Of a DNA stretch of 64,000 bases, positions 54,591-64,000 are shown piece by piece. Where the stretch lies: positions 7,626,001-7,690,000 of the forward strand of contig CM034106.1 in NCBI GenBank assembly GCA_019914945.1, given 5' to 3'. Source of the stretch: Typha latifolia. Its lineage: Eukaryota; Streptophyta; Magnoliopsida; Poales; Typhaceae. A model generated the notes under the pieces. It was not told the origin of the DNA. It searched no databases and was given only the letters and a program-made list of their open reading frames with translations. Both the position numbers and the translations under genes were made by a program. Every line of letters starts with the position of its first letter. Position 1 is the stretch's first letter.

Positions 54591-56384
54591 AAAAATGAAT
54601 CAGCTCCTTTAGGGTATGTGTACTATACTTCTCATAATAAATTTTTCTCATTTTATGCTTTTATAAACTATTGGTAACTTCTTTTTTATAATCTTATTTT
54701 CTTTAGGTATCGGCAATGGAAAATATGTTTGTGAAGATTCCAAATATAGTTTGATCTTTTGGTATCATACATTGTATGTCTTTTCCATTTGTATAGCATT
54801 TTCATTTTGCATAGATGATAGAAGAGGCAAGGATATATTAAAAATATTTTGAATTGAGAGCAATGATGTTTAAGTTAATTAACAACTGAAATTTCTGAAT
54901 TTTCCCATCATTGTTTGTTTATACTGGTTGCAATGATGTTTAAGCTGCAATTAACTTGTTTTCTTTTTTTTTTGCAGTTATAGGATGAAGCTTCTTTTTG
55001 GTGTTGAGACTTGAGAGTGCCAAATAAATTTAGTTATAATATTTGGCATGCTATCAGATTTTATTGTAATATTTGGCAAGATATAAGTTAAGTACTTTAT
55101 ATTGTAATATTTAGAAAGTGATAGACTTATGATTTGGATGTCAAAATTTGGATTTGCTTTGAGCCAAAATTTGATGAATGGTACTATTGGTGTGATAATT
55201 TGGTTAGCTTTAGTAAAGTTCTGTATAATTTAAGTTAAGTTCATTTGGTTGGCTTTTGTTATATTTACTAGTAAAAATTTGGAAATTGGTGTGATTACTT
55301 TAAGCCAAATTTTGATGAATGATACTAATTAATATTTTGCAATTGGTATGATAATTTGGTTGGCTTTAGTAAGATTTTGTATAATTTAAGTTAAGTTCAT
55401 TTAGTTGGCTTTTATTATATTTACTGGTAAAAATTTTGAAATTGGTGTGATTGCTAATCACTAATTAACTTTAAATTTTATAGTCAATTTGGTTGGCTTT
55501 TATTTTATTTACAAATTAAATTTGTTATTAAATTTTAGTTTTTTTTCACTTTAAATAGGTTGTGGCTCGGCTTGGGCTCGAATTGGCTCAGTCTAGCTCG
55601 AGCCAGCTTGGCTTGAATGAGGCTTGATAATAGGCTTGTTTCAGGTTCGGGCTCGGCTCGGGCTCGATCAGGCTCGGCTCGAGCTGGGGCGAGCCGAGCC
55701 TGAGCCCAATAAAGAAGCTCGAAATTAATTTCGAGCCGAGCCTAGGCAGCAGCCGGCTCGCTTAGGCTCGGCTCGTTTACACCCCTACGAGCTAGAGCCA
55801 GAGTTGGCTCGCTCTGGCTCAATATAAATTATCTTCCAAAATTCAAACCATAAACATTCACAAAACCCATCTCCAAACCAACCCCTTTCTCTTTCAGCTG
55901 CCAACCCATCTTTTCCTCCTCCGTCAGTATGTCAGCATCGCCTCCTCCTTCATCGATAACGATAGTAAGTCGGCACTGTCTCATCCTACTCCTTCGTCAG
56001 CAAGCCTCCTCAAGCCATCGCCACCTCCTCCACCACCTCCTCCTCCTCCTCTTTCTCCTCAAGCCGTCACCGCCTCCTCTGTCGACAAGCCTCCTCCACC
56101 GCCTCCTTCGTCAGCAAGCTTCCTCCACCACCTCCTCCTCCACCTCATCGTGGTTGACTAGTTTCAAGCTTGGGCTCAACTCCTGCTCGATCCAACTACG
56201 CTAGTGTATGGCTTGATAACAAGTTTCATTCAAGCTCGAGCTCGGCTCGAGTTGAGCTGAGAAGCCGAGTTGAGCTGAGCCGAGACTAATTCTCAAAATA
56301 GGCTCGAAATTAATTTCAAGCCGACCCTGAGTGGAGTTGACTTGCTTAGACTTGACTTGGGTCATTTACACCCCTAACTTAAAT

Positions 56385-58340
56385 CTATTAATTTTATATC
56401 TTATTAATCTTATCTCTCATCTCTCTTTCAAAATATTCATATTTTATATTTTATAATAATATCAAATCATGTCCAATTGAGTCTCTCTCCTATCTAAGGT
56501 TATATTTTTTTTCTTAAGTTCCTAATATTACAAATTTCATTCTAAAAAAGTAAACATAAGTTATTGCAGATTTACAATAATTTATTAGTTTAAAAGCCCT
56601 AAAGCCTTATAAGTTATTGCGTACTTAGTATATTTTAAATTTTTTTAAAGGAAATTATATTTATTTTGGAGAAACATTGAGATTATATAATAGATGATTT
56701 GAAATAAGAGTGTCATTATTGACATAAAAAATAAAAAATATTTACTTTTTAGAAAAATCAAGAATATATCATGTATATCAAAATATTATTATTAAATTTA
56801 TAAAATATAAATATAAGTCATTTGAGGACTAAATTTGTAATTTGAGAAGAATTTAAACTTAGACTCATTTTATCTTTTTCCGTCCTCTCTCTTCTTTTGA
56901 ACTTGGTCAGAGAAAAAGAAAATTATTTGATTAGTGAACATGGTTAGTGGTCCCTAACTAAATTCAGAGAAATTATTTGGTCTCAAACGCCTAACTCTTT
57001 CAGAATTATCATTACAATTAATTTTTGACAGACTATTTATAAAATAGTCCAAACAAATAATTGCTAAAGTTATTAAATACCTTTTTTTTTTAAGAATTCA
57101 ATTATATTTATTTTTTGCGATTATGATAATTTGAAGAAGTCCAGTAATTATTATGATAATTTCTTTCAGTAACAATTATATAGAATTTCAAATAAAATTT
57201 AGAGAAAATTTATCATAAGTACTTTATCTCTCTATTACTATTTACAACTCGAACACTGTATTTTACTTTTAATACCAAAAAGACACTCTAATTAATTCTA
57301 CCCTAACACCAACTAACGAAACTGAGAATATTTTTTACTTTCTAAAATAAAATATTAAAATACATAAAATACCCCTCATTTGGCTCTATAAATTAATTTC
57401 CCATTATTTTTATCTTAATCTAAAAGAACTTATTCAAGGTTATTCAAGAGTATTAAGATTATTTTGTATCAATAATTAATGACTACTCTAATGGTAGTGT
57501 GTTTTTAGATATTTTAAGCAAATTGTAAGGCAAGTGATAGATATTCATGTGGTAGGAAGTGAATGATACTAGAGACAAAATATAGTGTGTTATTAATATC
57601 ACCTTTTGTCATCCAATGTTATAGGAAGGATTGCTAGTCATATAGGTAAGCCACTCTATATTTGCATAAAATATTAGAGGAATTTGCACCCAGCCTTATA
57701 TCTCTATTTTTACTATTTATAAATTGAGTTTTATAATTTAATAAATATGTGTAGAAAATATTGTGTTGTTAAATCTATTAATTAAACTTAACCGAACTCC
57801 TAGATTAAATTAATTATATTAAAAATATTAAGAAAATACTCTAGGCTAAGTTATACTTACGTAAGATATACTTAACTCAATCAAACTCAATTTAATCTAA
57901 TCTGACCCAATTCAACCCAAGTATTTTACTTTCTTTTTGAAATAATTAAATTTGATGAAATATTCTTATTTACCCAAAATAGTATTTGTTTAAATTTAAT
58001 ATAGAGTATTTTTTACACATATTCGCTAAATTATAGAGTTTAATTTATAAATAATGCAAGGTGTTATATGTAAATTTCCTTAAAAAAATTTATAAAAGTT
58101 CATAAAAGTTTGGTTTGAGAGTAAGTTCCGAACTCTATTAGTTAATCTCAATTTTTAGTCTTAATTTTTTATAAAGTAAATTTGATTAGATATATAAAAT
58201 AAAAAAAGATAAAAATATATTTGGTTACTAAACCAGTTTCCGTTCCCTAAACTTAAAAGAAAATTAAGACCTTAGCTTCTATCTGCAATCGATTAGAAAA
58301 GACTCATCGGTGTTGATTTTGAACGAAGTTCTTCATTTCA
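56385..58340. other. AT-rich intergenic sequence with a decayed MITE (57678-58080)
   Basis: No gene is seen. AGGAATTTGCACCCAGCC at 57678 and the inverted GTTATATGTAAATTTCCT at 58080, with ACTATTTATAAATTGAG and its inverse inside, mark a diverged relative of the Mutator-type MITE at 17559-17987. No 9-bp duplication can be made out. The rest is AT-rich without recognisable content. Confidence 0.5.
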
Positions 58341-58352
58341 TGCAACTTCTAC

Positions 58353-59090
58353 CTAAGCGCGCAGGGCGAACAATATGATGAATAATTTTTTATTTGTCTG
58401 GTAGGAATCTAAGAGCTGGGCCAATCTTTTATACCAAGCATTGGTAGGTTTCCAGTTCCAAATTATCTTAAGAACAAGATTGCAGTTTCCATGCCATTGG
58501 CCATCTATTGTAGACCTTAAATTAGTTGGGAATGTACTGTACTGATAGAAGGAAGCAGTCAAAAGGCCAGAGTCATCCGCTTAAAGAGGGATAGGAACAG
58601 AGCAAATGCTATGACAAAAGTAAGCAGACGAGCTAAAAGAACTAGAGAAGATCCAGGGATCATCTAGTAGAATGCCCATCCTCAATGGATTTATGGATGC
58701 CAATTCTTCAAGCTTAAGAAAAGAGTGACTTCTTCTACGTATCAATTCATTTTTTGACTCAACAAAGGACAAAATTGAACAGTCTAACCTTTAGTTTGGT
58801 GGGTTGGAATTGGATACTCAAATACAGGAAGGTATAAGACCCTGACATATATTAAGGTTATTAGCTAAAGAGAGCCCTGAATTCAATTAGGAAGATAAAA
58901 AAAATAATAGACTTGCCCCAGTTAGCTTGTTGGTTTCTAAGTAAACAACATTTATCCAACGCCGAATTAAAAACATCACAATTTATGGTATTTGGCTTAG
59001 TAAAGATTAAAATATCATCAGCAAATATGAGATGATAGATGTGATTATTGTTAGCAATTTTAAAACCCTCCAGCATATCATTGTTGAAAC
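58353..59090 (-). pseudogene. LINE reverse transcriptase fragment
   Basis: The minus strand reads MLEGFKIANNNHIYHLIFAD at 59076, followed by DILIFTKPN: the FADD box is the catalytic YADD-like motif C of LINE RTs. It is followed by the QANWGKSIIFF piece (motif D region). Further left NPLRMGILLDDPWIF and WNWKPTNAWYKR-like pieces suggest the region behind RT. Stops and frame changes separate them. Neither end nor a poly(A) tail was found. Confidence 0.7.
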
Positions 59091-59239
59091 ATTCTCAAGC
59101 AGACACGTGCCTCTCGCGTGAGGTTGTATGTACATGAGATTCACGTGGGAGGCTAGGAGGGTTAGCAATATATGATTAATATTAGATAAGACTAAAATAA
59201 CAGAAATGAAAGAGATGTGCACAGGCCGCAACAAATTCA

Positions 59240-60838
59240 TCTATAATACAACAATATAGGTAGAGTTCCAAATACAAAAGTGCATGTAGAAAAGAAGGTA
59301 CAATAAGGGAAATTTTTTTTACAAAATATAAATCATAAGAAGGTAAAATCAGTCTACTCAAATATATATCAGACTAACGCTTAACAAATAGCACTATAAC
59401 TAGCAAAATAACATAAATATGAGTACACCTAGTATAAAAAATGCATGAGTATCTAAACAGCTAAATTATTATAACAATAATTTCTAGCTTAGGATAAAGG
59501 GTTGGCGAATTATATTATATTATTATATTGTAAGACAATGCTTGATGTCTTAGTTTGTAAACCCCAAGCAATCAAGCATGTTATTCATGGAATGATAGAT
59601 GATTATTTTGTCAACTAATGAGAGTCAACCTTTTGAGGTATTTAAGTTAGAAATTGAAAAATAAAATAACATAGAGCTAGCGATACTTGATGATGCAAGA
59701 TGAGGGTGTCCTTGAACGGCGGTGCATCATTTTTTTACACAGGTGATTCAATGACATTGAGCTGAGGGCTTGGGTGGGTAGCATATAGGTGCGATACTAA
59801 CTCATGATGATGCGCCTACAACTGAAATCCTTAGTCAGTGATGACAAATAAGCAGTTGGATGTTTGTCGGGCAATATGCAAGTAATTCTACCACTAGGGT
59901 TTGCCCTCGTTTGGAGGTGTTTATGTCAGACGAGTATGGTGATAACCGGTGGGCTTAGTGTTAGGCATGTTGAGTAGTCTTGATGAGGGTGAATAAAGTG
60001 TGCATCAAGTTGGATCATGCTAATCAATGCATACAAATTTGTATGCACAACTTAAATGTAGAGGCTACACCATTCATAGTGCTAGTGGCATGATATTATG
60101 TAATATAGTTAAGCTCATATGTGCTATCATATAATAATATGCTAATGAAAATGCATAGCAATTATGGCAAAAATGATCATACCAACTATTAAATCAACAT
60201 GTGTAACTATAATATTCAGTCTACCATATTATATGTAATTATTTCAAAGTATAACCTAGCACATCATATCAAGCAATAATAGTAAGGGAAAAAAAGTTCA
60301 CCTGCTCACAAGAACACCTTGATCTAAACTAGGTTTGCTTAGGGATTCGTGCTGGTCCAAGGGATGCCTACAACAAAAGCTGAGTTATCACAACCTAACT
60401 ATTAACACTTTGCTAAAACCTAACTATAATGGTGTTCCAGATTCTCAAAATGAGCCAAAAGAATTCACAAGATGATTATAATACTTTGTATCTGGATCTA
60501 GTTTTAAGGGGAAGTGAAGCATTGTAAAGATAGGGTTTCCAGGAGTCCAATTACATGTACCACATATAATAATCATCTTTAGCACTTTGATTATCTTTTA
60601 TTCTTCCTTTTTTCATTCTATTTTTTTTTTCCAAAAGATTTATTCATTCTTATGCCTGCTTCATCCAATTTTCCCAGCAAATGAGTCTATCAAAGAAGGC
60701 CTTCTGGTCGCTGATTACTTACTCATGATCATAATGAATGTAATCATAGATTCATAGCCATTGAATATACATAATAGCATACCATGAATATATCCGTAAA
60801 CTATATGCATCCAAGTTGATAGCCTAAACAAGCATGTG
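59240..60838. other. Intergenic sequence without recognisable gene
   Basis: No coding exon or bounded element was recognised. The sequence is moderately AT-rich with no long open frame on either strand; it may be old retroelement sequence. Confidence 0.4.
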
Positions 60839-60846
60839 GATGTGGT

Positions 60847-61472
60847 TAGGGCTGTCAAAAAAGTCCGTGGCTCATAAGGCTCGCGGGTTCAGCTCGGTAA
60901 GAGCCTAACTCAAGCTTGACTCGCTCTAAATGAGTCTGATTTGCTCGAGCTCGGCTCAAGCCCAAATCCTCTCTAGCATAAAGTAGACTCCACCGAAAAC
61001 CTCTCCACTCTCCATCTCTTAGGTCACTCTAGCCCAAACCTCTCCACTGAGACCCTCTTTAGTTCGGCGACTAGATATCTACTAAATATCTCCTTTCGGT
61101 CCCCAAACCTTCTCCGTGAAAACTCAAAAGGCATCTCCATCTTCACCACCAAGGCACTAGCCACTGAGGCATCTTTCAATTGATCAAGGCATCTTTCAAT
61201 TGATCAAGGCATCTTCACCATCGACCAAGGTCAATTATGATTTATTTTAATGTCACCACTGCGGAGCCATTAGAAGAAATCCAAACTCTAGCATCCACGT
61301 CCCGGAAGACAAAGACATCTCCCCAGTCCGACTCAAGCCTCATCGAGCTGGGCTCGAGTTGAGCCAAACTGAGTTTCCCTAGCTCGAATCAAGCTCTAGC
61401 CAGGTAAAAATACCTATTAAGCCGAGTCGCGCTGGGCCTAGCTCACTCAAGCTCTGCTCCATTACACCCTTA
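60847..61472. mobile_element. hAT MITE with perfect 8-bp target duplication
   Basis: The ends are TAGGGCTGTCAAAAAAGTCC and CTGCTCCATTACACCCTTA. GATGTGGT stands directly outside both (60839-60846 and 61473-61480). Subterminal parts carry GGCTCG/GAGCTCGGCTC motifs. The centre contains a triplet of CAAGGCATCTTTCAATTGAT-like units (about 61160-61215) and no coding sequence. The ends place it with the hAT elements at 9568 and 44890. Confidence 0.9.
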
Positions 61473-62109
61473 GATGTGGTACATAAAAAATAACAAATAA
61501 GTTAACGAGCATGTTTTAGGAGTTGGCCAAGCTCAAGGTACTCAGGAACGATCAACTACTTAGGAGAGCCAATGAAACCCTATTCCTACATAGTTATACC
61601 CTGTAGAATGAAGACATGACATTAAAAAGCCAGAATTTGCGTCCATCTCATTGAAAGAAAGCTACCAACTTTGCAATCAATCATTTGCAACTTAGAGCTT
61701 CAATTCCCTAGCTCAATGTCAGATGCCATTATACCCACCAAACATCAAGTTAACCACTAGTAGTATCTATCTAAGTGAAGATTATATCCATACAACTGAG
61801 ACTATAAAGTGGAGCACCAAATAACATGAGCAGATAACGAAAATAAGCATAAGAACCTTACTTTAATTACCAGAAAGGCTAGGCTGTTTCTCTGACTCGA
61901 ATCCGTGTATGTCCGTGTGAATATTGAGTAAAAGAAAATAAGTTAAAGATCCTCATTTACTGAAACAAAGGACGTCGACATGGGCAAAGAGATGGTACAG
62001 GATTAAGCAACTTTCCCCCGATTCTCATCAGAAGACTTTTCACCTTCAAATTGCTTCAACTTCCAGCAGAAAGGTGTCCCTAAAGGTCTTTTCAAAACAA
62101 AACGATATT

Positions 62110-63271
62110 TTAGCACAGTTTCCGCTTTAATTCAGATGGCTTCTGGAAGAAGAACTGGCTTTCTATAGCTGATGAAGTTTTGCCCCCTGGACTGTGCAAA
62201 CTGATTGATCCCATAGATAGCTGGTGAAAGACAGACGGGCTCAAGGGATCAGATGACGAGCATGTGACACCAGTTGATGGGTCTGGAAGGTCGTGCTCAG
62301 CGATGTTGAAACCACTTGATGCAATTTGCTCTGAGGCGATTTTACATGCCTTCTCTAATAAAGAATCAATGTACTTGCGGTATGCTTCCATTCGAATCTG
62401 CACGTGCTTCTGAACCTGATACAGAAAACAAAGCAGTTAAGCAAGATGAACTGCACTATTAATATTCCAAATCATCTGCATTCATTAATGTAAAGTATAA
62501 AAAGTTTGTCTCCTCATCATACAAATTAGAATGACATAAATGGCATGGAAATAACAAGGTGAGTTTAATTTACAGATTAAATCTCTCAGTAGATCAAAAT
62601 ATCTATTGGAGTAAATGCAACAATTCCGAAATATCTTCCTGATCCAGAGAAGTCAATGTTAGTGAAATCACCCCAATTAAATCCCGTAATAAACATTCTA
62701 TCACTGTCATTTTCAGAGGAAAGGGAATAGATGTCATGCTTCATTAAAGAAACTAGATAAAACCACTGAATAAGTCGTTCCTTGTGCATGGGGAACAGAA
62801 TATGATGTCAACAAGAGGACAAGATAACCTCTTTCAACATCTAAGGTAACGGAAGAACGTGCAAAAAATTTTAGTTCTGAAACAAAAAAGAAAAGATTGT
62901 TGTTGGGAAAGAAAGAATATGGACATTCTACATCAGCTAGAAGACGCTAGTTAGGTGACAAAAAAGGACATAAATGAGAGAAGGAAGAAAGAATCAAAAG
63001 GATATAGGAGATGTAAAGGGGTTACCTCCACTTGTTCATGCAATCTTCGCTGCACTTCCATTTGTGCTCTCAGTGCCTCTTTGACCTCTTGACCTCTAGA
63101 AGCAGAGTAGTGCACCATGTTAGTGGTTTTCTGGTCTCTGAGTTGCTAAACCATATCCAAATAGTACAAAATAATCAAAAGATAGATTATCAAGGAGACT
63201 AGGACTCTTATCTTACTCATTAGGATCAGGAGCAGGAACTTTTGGAGACAAAGCACCGGCGCTTTGTGCTT
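62110..63271 (-). CDS. MYB-CC transcription factor, 3' part (PHL8/PHL11-like), runs off the window
   Basis: Three exons on the minus strand are visible: 63271-63217, 63095-63026 and 62415-62110 (stop 62112-62110); phases fit. They encode AQSAGALSPKVPAPDPNE, then GQEVKEALRAQMEVQRRLHE with the LHEQVE motif of the MYB-CC coiled coil, then VQKHVQIRMEAYRKYIDSLL and EKACKIASEQ, followed by a Ser-rich tail ending in KRKLC. The coiled-coil continuation VQKHVQIRMEAY sets it apart from the PHL7-type gene. The exons for the MYB DNA-binding domain must lie beyond 64000. Same orientation as the PHL7-type gene 22 kb away. The exact subgroup is from memory. Confidence 0.85.
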
Positions 63272-64000
63272 CTAGAAGATAGGTAGCTGAGATTTCAGGA
63301 AGCAGACCAATAAGGAAAGATCATGTAATGCTCAATATTTTTAATCTCTCTTTATCGCACAATTTTAAAGAAAATAATTCTTTATTCCGGTTTAAAAGGA
63401 AAACATTAGGCCAAGCCTCCAACCCGGTAGGTAGCAGTTTTTGTGTTAACGAAATGATATCAGATCAAATTTAAACGAAAAACAATCAGAGAAAAAAAGA
63501 ATCATATGATCTTATATAGTTTACTTTGAAATGCACCAAATGATCATTGATAGGTGATAAAATTTATAGGTGATAGCTTGTATTTTTATTTTTTTTCAGT
63601 TGAATTACAGACACTCAGGAAAGTCACTGCTTGCCAGACAGAACATGAGCATCCAAAAGAACCTCCAATATTCATATCCAGTTCTTATTTGCCATTCTTG
63701 GTTACTATAAGGAGAAGATAACACTAACAATTGAGGGTCCAAAAGTTCCTCTAGTGCAAGATAGATGGATGATTTGCAGCAAATTTGTGTCAGCCTTTTA
63801 GAATTTAGCTTTGTAGACGGTCCGTTAGACAACAGAACAAGTTACCTAATTCTGTAAATGTTATTAGATTATTATATAGGTTTATAAGATTCAACTAAAA
63901 GGAAGGCACCAAATTAGCATGGGTGCAATTTGTTAAGCCTCTGAACATTCTACATAGGACAGTCAAATGTATAGGAAGTTGTTATTTTAGCTTGCCACAC
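63272..64000 (-). other. Presumed intron of the second MYB-CC gene
   Basis: No further MYB-CC exon is recognisable up to the window end; a SHLQKY-coding exon was looked for and not found. The 75-residue minus frame at 63605-63832 shows no family resemblance. Confidence 0.5.

Larger units (their letters stand above)
51784..55787 (+). mobile_element. 4-kb hAT element with decayed transposase
   Basis: Starts CAGGGGTGTCAAGCTCG and ends GGCTCGTTTACACCCCTA; subterminal blocks of 130-200 bp are full of GGCTCGGCTCG and its inverse. Flanks TGAGCCTG and CGAGCTAG agree at 5 of 8, a weak duplication blurred by the host element's own GAGCC repeats. A TATA box, GC-rich leader and BED-type transposase remnant lie inside in the plus direction. 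The 5' part is closely related to the copy at 1-1860. Confidence 0.75.
51654..56376. mobile_element. hAT element with perfect 8-bp target duplication, carrying another hAT
   Basis: It starts TAGGGGTGTCAAAATAAACG and ends GGGTCATTTACACCCCTA. ACTTAAAT stands directly outside both ends (51646-51653 and 56377-56384). Its own sequence is 51654-51783 and about 55788-56376, with CTCGGCTCG-rich ends and a CCTCCTCC-rich middle part (55915-56160) that has a short open frame but no known domain. The centre is filled by the hAT element at 51784-55787. Confidence 0.9.

Noticed and set aside
55929..56204. 91-residue Ser/His/Leu-rich open frame
   Set aside because: It comes from CCTCCTC repeats inside the outer hAT element and shows no conserved domain.
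63605..63832. 75-residue minus-strand open frame as a further exon of the second MYB-CC gene
   Set aside because: It has no MYB or coiled-coil resemblance and no fitting splice sites; the region is treated as intron.

Overview
The window is nuclear DNA of a flowering plant. Four spliced plant gene families, a plant-type initiator tRNA and dense hAT, Mutator-like, LINE and Ty3/gypsy elements in AT-rich sequence show this. Gene structure and protein wording fit a non-grass monocot best, but that is inference and the species cannot be named.

Layout. 1-1.86 kb: reverse-oriented end of a hAT transposon plus a pair of identical hairpins. 3.2-13.4 kb (+): 14-exon gene for a 504-residue alpha/beta-hydrolase with a GC-AG intron and a partly duplicated exon. 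13.8-15.5 kb: LINE remnant and a MITE-like inverted repeat. 16.2-20.9 kb: Ty3/gypsy-derived structure whose two outer ends are both LTR 3' ends, facing outwards. 21.7-25.1 kb (+): four-exon gene for a myristoylatable EF-hand protein of the CML21/22 type; its probable 5' noncoding exon lies before the gypsy structure. 25.58 kb (+): initiator tRNA-Met directly behind that gene's poly(A) signal. 26.95-39.88 kb (-): six coding exons of a PHR1-like MYB-CC transcription factor (PHL7 type), probable noncoding first exon near 42.3-42.56 kb; its introns hold several MITEs, a truncated LINE and an LTR-like stretch. 42.7-44.9 kb: AT-rich, no gene. 44.9-51.2 kb: three-layer nest (hAT MITE split by a LINE, the LINE split by a gypsy chromovirus fragment). 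51.65-56.38 kb: hAT element with a perfect 8-bp target duplication and a larger, formerly transposase-coding hAT inside it. 58.35-59.1 kb: LINE reverse transcriptase remnant. 60.85-61.47 kb: hAT MITE with a perfect 8-bp duplication. 62.1-64 kb (-): last three exons of a second MYB-CC gene (PHL8/PHL11-like) that runs off the window.

The host genes do not form a pathway: a lipase/peptidase-fold hydrolase, a calcium sensor, a translation-initiation tRNA and two MYB-CC regulators, one of the type tied to phosphate-starvation signalling. The most unusual items are the gypsy structure bounded by two U5 ends, the tandem copy of a splice acceptor plus half an exon in the hydrolase gene, GC-AG introns in two genes, an upstream ORF overlapping the PHL7-type start codon, and a set of hAT elements with AGCTCGGCTCG-rich ends. 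All exon structures were derived by eye from splice sites, reading frame and family knowledge; no search or transcript evidence was available.
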